Part shown: piece by piece, positions 54,860 through 64,000 of the stretch | How positions within the stretch are numbered: position 1 is the stretch's first letter | How the letters are laid out: each line of letters opens with the position of its first letter | NCBI GenBank assembly: GCA_048499805.1 | Contig: JASNZF010000005.1 | Coordinates: forward strand, 372,001-436,000 | Length of the DNA stretch: 64,000 bases | DNA from: JAWXBA01 sp048499805 | Lineage (GTDB): Bacteria > Gemmatimonadota > Gemmatimonadetes > Gemmatimonadales > GWC2-71-9 | Direction of reading: 5' to 3' | The notes under the pieces: model-generated | What the model saw: the letters and a program-made list of their open reading frames with translations, nothing else | The model's database searches: none | What the model was told of the DNA's origin: nothing | Program-made: the position numbers and the translations under genes

Positions 54860-56422
54860 ATGTATCCTGCCATTGAAAGGGGCATGCCATCGGTCCCCCC
54901 GTCACCCGGCCCTCCCCCAGGGGGTCGCCGGGACTTCCTGCTCCCCGTGCTCCCTTCTGGCAAGGGCCCCTCCGACCCCGTTGCCATCGCCACCTGGCAG
55001 ATGACGGTGTCGGATGCGCTGGGGGCCGAGCTGCCGCATGACCTCCTGGCCCTCTGGTTGTTCCCGGAATCGGGAGGAGTGGTCCTGCTCGGACCCTCGG
55101 CCCTGGCGGAAGACCAGGTCGATGTCCCCCGCCCTGTCCCCCACCTGACCCAGGAGCAGTTGCTCGCGTTGGAGGACCGGTTCCGGATGGCGGGGTACGC
55201 CAGCGTGATCGCGTCCCCGATCCGGAATGAGCATCGCGACCTCGGGCTCCTGCTGCTGGCGGCGATCGCCTCGGGCCGGTTCGGCGCGATCCAGGCGATC
55301 CGTTTGTTCGAGCTGCTGGAGCTGTTCGGCCCCCCGTTCCAGCGCCTGGCGGAGCGGATGCCCTCGGAGCCCGGAGCGACGAGCCTGCCCCGGGCGCGCA
55401 CCACCGAGGCGCTGCTCGATGTTGTGATCCAGACTGCCGCACGGGCCCAGACCGGGGCGGACCTGGTCACCCGGCTTTCCGCCGCGCTCCAGGACCTGCT
55501 CCCCCACGACCAGCTCGAGATCGTGCTCCATCGGCCGGAAGGCGGCATGGATGAGTGGGAATTCGTGGGGCGGGAGAAGCCACCTCGCCGCTGGGGCAAG
55601 GAGGCACCGGGACAGCGGTCGGCACCCATCGCCGGTCCCCGCGGGGTCGACGAGATTCGCGAACAGGTTGGCCCGGCCGGTACCCTCGTCATTCCGGACC
55701 TGGCACTGAGCCGGGGGGTCCATTGGCCGCTCCGGCCGGAGGGCGACGACGGCAACCGCCTCCACGCCATGATCGTCGCGGCGCTGCCGGGCCTGGGCCC
55801 CACCGTGGGCTACCTCTACCTGGGGAGCGCCGCCGCCGACCTGTATCGGCCAGCCGACGAGGCGATGCTACGGAGCATCGCTCCCATCGTGGCGGTGCAC
55901 GCCCAGGGGCTGCGGGCCCGGGTGGAGGTGGAGGCCTTGCGGCGGACCGTCGCAGCGCTCGAGGGGCCCGGCAGCGCCCTGGCCCGGGCGGCCCGCCTGC
56001 TGGCGGCGACCTCCAACCTGGCCGCTGCCACCCAGGGCATCGCCGCCTTGCTGCGAGTCCTGACCGGCTCCACCTCGTGCCGGTTCATCCTCCGCATGGG
56101 GGCCACCGAGGCGGTCGCCCTGGAGCCCGGGGAATCCCGGCCCCTGCTCGACCTTCCCCTGATCCCCCTCGACGGCGCGCCGTTCACCCCTGTTCTCCTG
56201 GCCGAGGCGCCGTTCCTCCTGCGTCCGGGCGGGGACGACGAGCAGTTGATCCTGCCGCTGCGGGTCGGGGGGCGCACCTTTGGCGTGATGGTGCTGACGG
56301 GCCCGGCCGGCGGCCGGCTCGCGGCCGTCACCCTCACCGCCCAGCAGGTGGCGGACATCCTTGCCCCGCACCTTGAACTGGTGCGGCGGGAAGCGGGCGC
56401 GGAGGCGCGGAGCGGACGCTAG
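54860..56422 (+). CDS. GAF-domain-like signalling protein
   Basis: A 520-aa cytoplasmic protein with two or three GAF-like alpha/beta units: about residues 15-170 (VAIATWQMTVSDALGAELPH), 185-365 (LVTRLSAALQDLLPHDQLEI, GYLYLGSAAADLYRPADEAM, SIAPIVAVHAQGLRARVEVE) and 375-510 (RFILRMGATEAVALEPGES, ILPLRVGGRTFGVMVLTGPA). No catalytic output domain (kinase, GGDEF, HTH) is visible, so it may be a ligand sensor acting through protein contact. ATG at 54860 is chosen; the reading frame extends upstream through the csoR operator. It is alone on the plus strand and diverges from copZ. Confidence 0.68.
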   Translation: MYPAIERGMPSVPPSPGPPPGGRRDFLLPVLPSGKGPSDPVAIATWQMTVSDALGAELPHDLLALWLFPESGGVVLLGPSALAEDQVDVPRPVPHLTQEQLLALEDRFRMAGYASVIASPIRNEHRDLGLLLLAAIASGRFGAIQAIRLFELLELFGPPFQRLAERMPSEPGATSLPRARTTEALLDVVIQTAARAQTGADLVTRLSAALQDLLPHDQLEIVLHRPEGGMDEWEFVGREKPPRRWGKEAPGQRSAPIAGPRGVDEIREQVGPAGTLVIPDLALSRGVHWPLRPEGDDGNRLHAMIVAALPGLGPTVGYLYLGSAAADLYRPADEAMLRSIAPIVAVHAQGLRARVEVEALRRTVAALEGPGSALARAARLLAATSNLAAATQGIAALLRVLTGSTSCRFILRMGATEAVALEPGESRPLLDLPLIPLDGAPFTPVLLAEAPFLLRPGGDDEQLILPLRVGGRTFGVMVLTGPAGGRLAAVTLTAQQVADILAPHLELVRREAGAEARSGR

Positions 56423-56461
56423 TCCCACCCCACGCCTTCCGGCCGGGGATGCCGGCTGGCC

Positions 56462-58684
56462 TCACCACCCCAATTCGACGCGCAGCGCCAGGTTCCTCCC
56501 CATGTCGAGGGCGTACTCCTTGTAGCGGCTCATGAAGCTGGCATACTCGGTGTTGAGCAGGTTGCGCGCCGTCAGGTCCACGCTGACACCACGCCCGGCC
56601 AGGGGGAAGGACAGCCCGATCCCCGCGTGGAGCAGGGTGTAGCCCGGGGGCGCGACATCCGCCTCATCGAGCCGTGACTGCCGGGTGACGGTCTCGGCGT
56701 TCAGCCCGAGGTGGACCGACTCGAGCCCCCGAAGCTCCGGCTCGAGGCGCAGCCCATAGGTCAAACGGAACGGGGGAATGAACGGCAGCGGCTGGTCGAG
56801 CTCGAGGTTGTGGCCGTTGGTGTAGTCGGCGGTGCCACGCAGGTGCACCACCGGGGAGGCGTGCCACTCGACGACCGCCTCCATGCCGTACAGGCGGGCA
56901 TCGCCCTGGACGATGTCGAAGATCCGGAATCCCGATTCCGGGTCGAGGTCTGCGGTGGGCCGCGGATAGATGTACCCGCCGATCCGGTTGTAGAACCCTC
57001 CCAGCTCCGCGCTCACCTGCTCCGACTGGATCCGGATCGCGAGGTCGGTGTTGAGCGAGGTCTCGGTGGCGAGGGCGGAGTTCCCCCGCTCAAAGCGCAC
57101 CGTCCCCTCGTGGACGCCGTTGGCGAAGAGGTCGAACGCCGACGGCGCCCGGAACCCACGCCCGACGTTGGCGACCAGCGCCGTGTTCCGGGCCAGGTGA
57201 TACAGCGCCCCGACATTCCCCGTCACGGCGCTCCAGTTCAGGGTGCCCGCCTCCACGCCGAGCGCGTCCTCGGCCTCCACCGCCAGGCGGCGGTGGTCGA
57301 ATCGCAATCCCGCCGACAGGTTCCAGCGACCGATCTCCCCCTGCTCGAAGGCGTAGAGCCCGATATTGGTCATGTGGTTCTCGGGAATCAGCACCTCCTC
57401 GCCATACCGGCCAAAGCCGGTCCGCAGCAACTGGAGGCCCACGATCCCACCCACCCGGGAGCCCAGGACGTGGTGCAGGTGGGCATCGCTGGTCCAGGTG
57501 GTGGCGGTCAGCCCCAGCCCGACCTCTTCGGCGCCGGCCTCCTCGTACTCCTGCCGGTCATTGCGCTCGAATCCGGCGTCCACGGCAAACCGCGCCGAGC
57601 CGCCGACCGGCAGGTTGAGGGTCAGCTTGGCGCGGTCGGCCTGCACCCGCTGGTACCCGCTGAACTCCGGCTCCTCGTCCGGATCCTCATGGATCTCGAG
57701 CCGCTCGCGCCGCGAGGCGAAGGTGCCGGTAAGCGAGCCCCAGCCACCGCGCAGCCCACCCGTAACGGTGCCACCGGCCGACTCGTTGGCGCTGTTCGCC
57801 AGCGCACCGAGGGGGGTCCGGATGTCGCCACTGCGCCGGGCACTCGCGCTGGCCCGGAACCCGAAGCCCCCGGAGGCACCCTCCAGCGAGAGGCTCCCCT
57901 CGGGCTCGCGGTTGTTGCTGTTGTAGGCCGTGCCGACCGAACCCGACAGGAAGCCGCGCCCACCCGAAGCATCGGGCAGCGGGGGCGGAATCACGTTGAT
58001 CACGCCACCGAGCGCATCCGAGCCGTAGAGGACGCTTGCCGGGCCACGGATGACCTCGATCCTGGCGGCATCGGCGGTCTCGACGTTGGGGCCGTGCTCG
58101 TCTCCCCACTGCTGGTTCTCCAGCCGCTGCCCATCCGCCAGCACCAGCACCCGGTTCGAGCCGAGGCCGCGGATCACCGGTTTCCCGATCCCGCTGCCGG
58201 TGCTGAGGTTCCGCACCCCGGCCTGGCTCTCGAGCATTGCCCCCAGGCTGGCGCGCTGCCCGCGTCGCAGCTCATCCCCGCTCAGGATGCTGAGCGGCTG
58301 GGGCGAGGCCAGGCTCGTCGTGGCGAGCGGGCTTGCCGTGACCTGAACCGGGGCAATCTCCACCGCGCTCTGGACCAGGGTCACGTCGAGGGTGAGGTCC
58401 ACCTCCCCGACGGTGATCCGTCGCACGGCGGGACGATATCCGATCGCCGTGAAGCTGAGGGCATAGGTGCCGCTCGGCAGGTTCACCAGCCGATACTGCC
58501 CGTTGTCGAGGGTGACGGTGGATCGACTGATCTCGACCACCTCGATCCGGACCCCGGCGAGCGGGATGCCGCCGGGCTCGGTGACCCGGCCCGACACCGT
58601 GGCGGCCGGAAGGGAAACGGGCGTGGGCTCGGCGGCGCCCCCGGCGAGCAGCATGGACAGCATTCCCGCGATGAGTGCGGTCAT
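56462..58684 (-). CDS. TonB-dependent receptor, ZnuD/CirA-like with carboxypeptidase-regulatory domain
   Basis: A 740-aa outer-membrane receptor. After a short signal peptide (MTALIAGMLSMLLAGGAAEP) a CarboxypepD_reg-like domain (VSGRVTEPGGIPLAGVRIEV) of about 80 residues precedes the plug: PVIRGLGSNRVLVLADGQRL, then QWGDEHGPNVETADAARIEV, with RIEVIRGPASVLYGSDALGG and the barrel to the C-terminal ALDMGRNLALRVELGW. WGDEHGPN in the plug resembles the zinc receptor ZnuD. Metals or siderophores are plausible substrates; the two neighbouring metal genes (csoR, copZ) give only weak context. A GGAG ribosome binding site precedes ATG. Confidence 0.92.
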   Translation of the reverse strand: MTALIAGMLSMLLAGGAAEPTPVSLPAATVSGRVTEPGGIPLAGVRIEVVEISRSTVTLDNGQYRLVNLPSGTYALSFTAIGYRPAVRRITVGEVDLTLDVTLVQSAVEIAPVQVTASPLATTSLASPQPLSILSGDELRRGQRASLGAMLESQAGVRNLSTGSGIGKPVIRGLGSNRVLVLADGQRLENQQWGDEHGPNVETADAARIEVIRGPASVLYGSDALGGVINVIPPPLPDASGGRGFLSGSVGTAYNSNNREPEGSLSLEGASGGFGFRASASARRSGDIRTPLGALANSANESAGGTVTGGLRGGWGSLTGTFASRRERLEIHEDPDEEPEFSGYQRVQADRAKLTLNLPVGGSARFAVDAGFERNDRQEYEEAGAEEVGLGLTATTWTSDAHLHHVLGSRVGGIVGLQLLRTGFGRYGEEVLIPENHMTNIGLYAFEQGEIGRWNLSAGLRFDHRRLAVEAEDALGVEAGTLNWSAVTGNVGALYHLARNTALVANVGRGFRAPSAFDLFANGVHEGTVRFERGNSALATETSLNTDLAIRIQSEQVSAELGGFYNRIGGYIYPRPTADLDPESGFRIFDIVQGDARLYGMEAVVEWHASPVVHLRGTADYTNGHNLELDQPLPFIPPFRLTYGLRLEPELRGLESVHLGLNAETVTRQSRLDEADVAPPGYTLLHAGIGLSFPLAGRGVSVDLTARNLLNTEYASFMSRYKEYALDMGRNLALRVELGW

Positions 58685-58776
58685 GGTGGACTCCGTTCAT
58701 ATGGGGTGCGACCCGCCGCCCGGCGTGGGCGTCGAGGGTCGCAACAGTCATGGCACGTGGTGTGTGGGTACGGCGG

Positions 58777-59127
58777 TCAGGCGGATGGAGCGGGCGGGGC
58801 GCGGGGCTGGCAGCTGGGGGACCGCCGTGGGAGGAGGACGGGAAGCGCCTCCACCGCCTCGCGGACCCGGGTCGAGCCAAGCGGCACCACGGCCCCGGTC
58901 ACGGTGGGCACCGGGGTCCGGGCAGTGCCCCAGGCGGTGTCGAGCTGGCAGGCAGCGAGATGCCGCGCCGCGCCGAGCGCGGCGGCGGCCACCGTCTGGA
59001 TCGCCTCCGGGCCGCGCCCGGTGCGGTGGAATGCCGTCGCGTCCGCCAGGGGCGCACCCAGATCCCCCCAGGCGAACAGCGCCAGGAAGAGCAGGGAGAG
59101 CGCGTGGCGAAGCATCGAACGGTTCAT
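58777..59127 (-). CDS. secreted small hypothetical protein
   Basis: A 116-aa protein with a signal peptide (MLRHALSLLFLALFAWGDLG) and an Ala/Pro-rich mature part with a few cysteines (HLAACQLDTAWG, SPSCQPRAP). No family is recognised. It lies between the Bfd-like gene and the TonB receptor gene on the same strand (91 bp before the receptor), which may be one transcription unit for metal uptake or handling. The C-terminal part has low complexity, so the call is tentative. Confidence 0.5.
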   Translation of the reverse strand: MNRSMLRHALSLLFLALFAWGDLGAPLADATAFHRTGRGPEAIQTVAAAALGAARHLAACQLDTAWGTARTPVPTVTGAVVPLGSTRVREAVEALPVLLPRRSPSCQPRAPPAPSA

Positions 59128-59190
59128 CGTCGCAGGAACTCCGAAAACGGTGGCCGCAGACCTTGGATACGCATGGCGGCGGGAAATCGT

Positions 59191-59418
59191 TCAAGCGGTC
59201 GGGGCGTCCACCAGGATCTGGTGAAAGATGGTCTCCCCGGTGGCCAGCATCCGGCGCAGGTAGGGACGACAGAGCCCGCACTGCCCGCCACATCCCGTCT
59301 CGGCCGTCAGCTGGTCAAGCGTCCACCCCCCGACCCGGGCGATCGGGAGCAGCTCGGCAAACAGCCGCTGCCGGCAGACACAGCGATCGATCCGCAACCC
59401 CATCCCGGCAGCCGTCAC
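59191..59418 (-). CDS. Bfd-like [2Fe-2S] ferredoxin domain protein
   Basis: A 75-aa protein carrying the CxC...CxxC-type pattern of the bacterioferritin-associated ferredoxin fold: IDRCVCRQRLF and GCGGQCGLCRPYLRRM. In E. coli Bfd releases iron from bacterioferritin; other small BFD-like proteins serve as electron carriers. GTG at 59418 overlaps the stop of the SDR gene (GTGA); ATG at 59403 is the alternative. It lies in the same transcript as the SDR and upstream of the TonB receptor. Confidence 0.8.
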   Translation of the reverse strand: MTAAGMGLRIDRCVCRQRLFAELLPIARVGGWTLDQLTAETGCGGQCGLCRPYLRRMLATGETIFHQILVDAPTA

Positions 59419-60137
59419 GGGTTCGAGGGGCGGATGTCAATCTCGCTGAGCATGGCCCGGCGCGGAAGCCGCAGCGCATGCAGGACCGTCTCGGCAACAT
59501 CATCCGCGTGGAGCGCCCGGGCCAGGTTGCTCGGCAGGTGCGGCTGGTCCTGCAGCATCTCGGTGTCCACGCTTCCGGGACAAATGGCGATCACCCGGAT
59601 GCCGTCCTTCCGCACCTCGGCCATGAGCGCCTTGCTGAAGCCGAGCACGGCGTGCTTGCTGGCGCAGTAGGCGGTCCCCCCCACGAACCCGTTCCGTCCG
59701 GCCAGGCTCGCGACATTGACCACGTCGCCGGATCCGCGCGCCCGCATCCCAGGCAGCACGACCCGGGTCATCAGGAAGAGGCTCCGCAGGTTGGTCGCCA
59801 TGGTGGCGTCCCAATCCTCGAGGCTCAATTCCTCGATCCGCTTGCCGACCAGGATTCCGGCATTGTTGACCAGCGTCTCCACGGGCCCGAGGGACCCTTC
59901 CACCGTGGCGTGGATCCGGGCCACATCCTCCTCAACCCCGACGTCGCCGGCGGCCCCCGCCGCCGCGACACCCGCGGCCTGCAGCTCCGCGACCAGTTCG
60001 CCGACCCGCTCCCCGCTGCGGGAACAGACCCCGACGGCCCACCCGGCGCGACCGAGGGCGAAGGCCAGGGAGCGGCCGATACCGCGGGTGGCTCCGGTGA
60101 CCAGGGCGACGGGCGCCTGGGGGAGGGTGATTGTCAT
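59415..60137 (-). CDS. short-chain dehydrogenase/reductase
   Basis: A 240-aa Rossmann enzyme. Cofactor motif VTGATRGIGRSLA (about residues 13-25), NNAG at about 92, and catalytic triad Ser...Tyr-x3-Lys in GGTAYCASKHAVLGF. The C-terminus ends DIRPSNP, as in the classical SDRs of the 3-ketoacyl or sepiapterin-reductase-like subgroup. Substrate unknown. The ATG at 60137 faces the divergent CbiX-like gene. Confidence 0.88.
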   Translation of the reverse strand: MTITLPQAPVALVTGATRGIGRSLAFALGRAGWAVGVCSRSGERVGELVAELQAAGVAAAGAAGDVGVEEDVARIHATVEGSLGPVETLVNNAGILVGKRIEELSLEDWDATMATNLRSLFLMTRVVLPGMRARGSGDVVNVASLAGRNGFVGGTAYCASKHAVLGFSKALMAEVRKDGIRVIAICPGSVDTEMLQDQPHLPSNLARALHADDVAETVLHALRLPRRAMLSEIDIRPSNP

Positions 60138-60172
60138 GCCGAAAGCTAGGGGACCAGGGATGGAGAACCAAC

Positions 60173-60201
60173 TTGACCCTGGGAATTACGAGTGACATAT
60201 T
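60173..60201 (+). promoter_or_regulatory. putative promoter of the CbiX-like gene
   Basis: TTGACC (60173-60178, 5 of 6 to TTGACA), a 17-bp spacer and CATATT (60196-60201) lie about 60 bp before the GTG at 60261. Downstream TGAGA...TCTCA (around 60225-60239) is a small inverted repeat that could be an operator. The best -35 match in the window. Confidence 0.6.
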
Positions 60202-60260
60202 CGGTTATCGTAGAATACTAGATGAGACTCGTTCTCAAGTCCGGACCCCAAGGAGCCTTC

Positions 60261-61202
60261 GTGCCTCTCGGCCTCTCCCGTTGCCCTCGTGCCCGCCTCT
60301 GGGTCGCATCGCTCCTGTTTCCGGTGGGCCTCTCGGCCCAGGGGGTTCCGCTCCCAGCCTCCGACCCGTCCACCGACCCGGCACGGGGCGGCATCGTGGT
60401 GATGGCACATGGCGGCACCCCGGAGTGGAACCAAGAGGTGGCAGCCGCCCTGCGGCCCATCGAATCCCGATATCCCGTCGAGCTGGCCCTCGGCATGGCC
60501 GACGCGGCGACCATCGAGGCCGCGATCCAGCGACTGGAGGGCCGGGGGGTCACCCGGATCGCGGTGGTTCGCCTGTTCGTGTCCGGGGAGAGCTGGCGCG
60601 AACGCACCGCGCAAATTTTGGGGCTCCGCCCCGGTGCACCGGACCGTGCCCACCACCCTGACCATGCGGCCCATGGGGACACCCACGCGGCCGCCTTTTA
60701 TCGCGTGGCCCGCCGTGCGGCGGTCACGATGTCCGACGCCGGGCTCGCCGAGGCAGAGGGAATGGGACGCGTGCTGGCTGATCGGGCTCGTGGGTTGAGC
60801 CACTCCCCTGCCCGGGAGCAGGTCCTGATCCTGGCGCATGGGCCGGGGGACGATGCCGAGAATCAGCGTTGGCTCGAGTGGCTGGACGCCCGGGCCGAGA
60901 CGATTCGGCAGGATCGCCCCTATGCCGACGTTCGGGTGATGACGTTGCGGGAGGACTGGCCCGAGAAGCGGCAGGAGGCGGTGGCGCGAATCCGGGCCGC
61001 GGTTGAGGCGGGAACGGCGGTGGGCCTTTCAACCCTGGTGATCCCGTTTCGGGTCCAGGGCTTCGGCCCCTACGCCGAAGTGCTGGCCGGGCTGGACTAC
61101 CGCGCCGACCAGGCGGGGCTGCTTCCCCACCCCGCGGTCACGGCGTGGATTCAAGCAGAGGCCGACCGGATGCTCGGGACCCCGCCCGCCATCATCCCCT
61201 GA
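60261..61202 (+). CDS. exported CbiX-like two-domain protein
   Basis: A 313-aa protein with a signal peptide (LWVASLLFPVGLSAQG) and two CbiX/SirB chelatase-like halves: GGIVVMAHGGTPEWNQEVAA at about 45 and VLILAHGPGDDAENQRWLEW at about 190, the two short His-containing motifs that hold metal in cobalt or ferro-chelatases. Its C-terminal half has VGLSTLVIPFRVQGFGPYAE. GTG at 60261 is chosen for the AAGGAG 5 bp upstream; an ATG 39 bases upstream adds residues that would spoil the signal. A chelatase fold outside the cytoplasm suggests metal binding rather than sirohydrochlorin metallation. See finding. Confidence 0.78.
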   Translation: MPLGLSRCPRARLWVASLLFPVGLSAQGVPLPASDPSTDPARGGIVVMAHGGTPEWNQEVAAALRPIESRYPVELALGMADAATIEAAIQRLEGRGVTRIAVVRLFVSGESWRERTAQILGLRPGAPDRAHHPDHAAHGDTHAAAFYRVARRAAVTMSDAGLAEAEGMGRVLADRARGLSHSPAREQVLILAHGPGDDAENQRWLEWLDARAETIRQDRPYADVRVMTLREDWPEKRQEAVARIRAAVEAGTAVGLSTLVIPFRVQGFGPYAEVLAGLDYRADQAGLLPHPAVTAWIQAEADRMLGTPPAIIP

Positions 61203-61246
61203 CGGGCCGGCGCCGGTGCCCCCGGGGAGGGGGGGCCGCATGGAGC

Positions 61247-62038
61247 CTAGTCGGGATCGTGTCCCCGCCGCCCCCGGAACGAGTTCCGGATGTTCTGGCG
61301 GATCCGGGATTCAAGCTGGCCTGATCCAGCCGCCGCTGCCGGATCGATCAGCCCCGTTCCCGCCGCATTCCTGAACCACGTGGAGATGTCCACGTTCAGG
61401 GTCAGTTCGGTCTGGCCGGCCGCTGCGATCTCCAGCGGCGGGTCAAGATTCAAATGCTGGACCACGGTCAGGTCGGTGGTGTACTCGAAGGCCTCGCCAT
61501 CGAAGGTCCCGGCCACCCGCAGGCTGGCCCCGGCGAACTCCGGGTGGTCCACCAGGAAGGCGGCATCGCCCTCATCGTCGGACGGCTTGTGCAGCTGGAA
61601 CATCATCCGCCGGAAAGTGCCCGGCTCCGCATCGATGGTGAAGGCGCGGACGGTACTGCCGTCGAGCGGCAGGTCCACCAGGATCGGCCCCATCTTGAGC
61701 ACGCTGCAGGACTGGCCGTCGTCCGCGGCATCCTCGGCGGAACTCTCCGTCGCCTCCTCGGTTTCGTCGTCGCAGTTGTCCTCGCCCACCTGCCGCTGCA
61801 GGGCGAGTTTCCGCAACACCAGCTGGACCTCGTCGATCACGATGGTGTTGGGGCCGAGGTCGATGGTCTCCACTGCCTGGACGGAGGTGATGGCGGAGGA
61901 TGCCGACAAGGCCGCACCGGTACCGGTGCCGATGTAGAAGGCCACCGAGGCGTTTCCATCCGAGGGGCCACTGCCGTCCGAACACGCAGACAGGGTGAGG
62001 GCCAGCGCGAGACCGGCAAGAGGTCGTAGACGTGACAT
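61247..62038 (-). CDS. DUF4382-type lipoprotein
   Basis: A 263-aa protein with a lipoprotein signal peptide: LAGLALALTLSAC, lipobox LSAC. The mature domain starts ASVAFYIGTGTGAALSASSA and has an acidic Cys-containing loop (DNCDDETEEATESSAEDAAD, SCSVLKMGPILVDLPLDGS), then strands; this resembles DUF4382 lipoproteins, which are common in Bacteroidota and Gemmatimonadota and of unknown function. The four-Cys pair (DNC, QSC) may be a disulfide. ATG at 62038 has an AAGGA ribosome binding site. It follows glnA by about 165 bp on the same strand. Confidence 0.78.
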   Translation of the reverse strand: MSRLRPLAGLALALTLSACSDGSGPSDGNASVAFYIGTGTGAALSASSAITSVQAVETIDLGPNTIVIDEVQLVLRKLALQRQVGEDNCDDETEEATESSAEDAADDGQSCSVLKMGPILVDLPLDGSTVRAFTIDAEPGTFRRMMFQLHKPSDDEGDAAFLVDHPEFAGASLRVAGTFDGEAFEYTTDLTVVQHLNLDPPLEIAAAGQTELTLNVDISTWFRNAAGTGLIDPAAAAGSGQLESRIRQNIRNSFRGRRGHDPD

Positions 62039-62132
62039 GGGCAATCCTTCGTTGGGGCGGTCTGGCCAGAAGTTCGACAGCGAACGGCTGATACAGAGGC
62101 AGGAATGGTGCCCGGGGCACCACCAAAGCAAG

Positions 62133-62171
62133 GACGCCGGCCGGGCAACAACTTGCACCCGGACCGGCGTC
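62133..62171 (-). terminator. strong stem-loop in the glnA 3' region
   Basis: GACGCCGG (62133-62140) pairs with CCGGCGTC (62164-62171) and, inside it, CCGGG (62141-62145) with CCCGG (62158-62162), leaving a 12-nt loop and one bulged base: a stem of 13 pairs. It lies 32 bp behind the glnA stop. No U-run follows, so it may be a Rho-dependent or stabilising element, or a leader structure for the downstream lipoprotein gene. Confidence 0.5.
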
Positions 62172-62190
62172 TGACGTGATGTGGCGTTTT

Positions 62191-62202
62191 GCCCCGAAGG
62201 GC
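62191..62202 (-). terminator. UUCG tetraloop hairpin directly after the glnA stop
   Basis: On the transcribed minus strand the RNA right after the TAG (62205-62203) reads GCCC UUCG GGGC: a 4-bp G/C stem with a UUCG tetraloop, followed by AAAA. Such loops are very stable and often sit at mRNA 3' ends. It is short, so it is a candidate only. Confidence 0.45.

Positions 62203-64000
<1,798 letters not shown>

Overview
The window is a GC-rich, gene-dense stretch of a Gram-negative-type chromosome. Clues to the lineage are two TonB-dependent receptors with carboxypeptidase-regulatory-like plug extensions, lipoproteins with clear lipoboxes, a type III glutamine synthetase, a cytochrome c maturation operon, a two-domain homocysteine methyltransferase/MTHF reductase, and very frequent ATGA/GTGA gene overlaps. 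Together these fit a Gemmatimonadota-like bacterium; that placement is inference, because no rRNA or tRNA is present. No prophage, insertion sequence or CRISPR array was seen. Most long open frames opposite the real genes are GC-driven shadows.

Layout. 1-6.5 kb: a large TonB receptor running off the left edge, an amino-acid permease, heme O synthase and a secreted protein. 6.5-8.3 kb (minus): a V4R-like protein coupled to an M24 peptidase. 8.5-13.0 kb (plus): a tightly overlapping operon of lipoprotein, FAD reductase-like oxidoreductase, flavin reductase-like protein, methyltransferase, SRPBCC cyclase-like protein and a ketosynthase with an intact catalytic triad, which looks like a small aromatic/polyketide-type pathway. 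13.2-18.8 kb: aquaporin-like channel, ccmABCD, STAS protein, acetyl-CoA synthetase. 19-33 kb (mostly minus): Kup-VKOR-DsbA; then a long run with proline catabolism (pruA), a TPR protein, an ABC exporter, an M16 peptidase, a phospholipid synthase-like protein and OsmC; and an orphan tungstate/molybdate-binding protein. 33-37 kb: CutA and a putative copper-responsive divergon with a palindromic operator. 37-47.5 kb: YggT/YggU, a SAM-II-type riboswitch driving metH and a second homocysteine methyltransferase fused to MTHF reductase, acyl-CoA dehydrogenase, DacB, and a BtuF-like protein. 47.7-54 kb: threonine aldolase, VOC protein, QueG, NDH-2, a deoxyhypusine-synthase-like enzyme coupled to an MFS carrier. 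54-64 kb: CsoR, CopZ, a GAF protein, a ZnuD-like TonB receptor, a Bfd-like ferredoxin, an SDR, a secreted CbiX-like protein, a DUF4382-type lipoprotein, and type III glutamine synthetase running off the right edge.

The most unusual structure is a set of 7-bp-periodic arrays (TGAGAGG, GGGACTG and GGGAGAA families) at the 3' ends of many genes. In several cases the array supplies the stop codon, and in convergent pairs the arrays face each other as inverted repeats. Also notable are the CsoR-like palindrome placed in the overlapping spacers of two divergent promoters at 36.27 kb, the SAM-II-type riboswitch at 38.05 kb, and the ketosynthase operon. A recurring TTGnnn-(17/18)-TATnnT element precedes several genes and probably reflects the housekeeping promoter.
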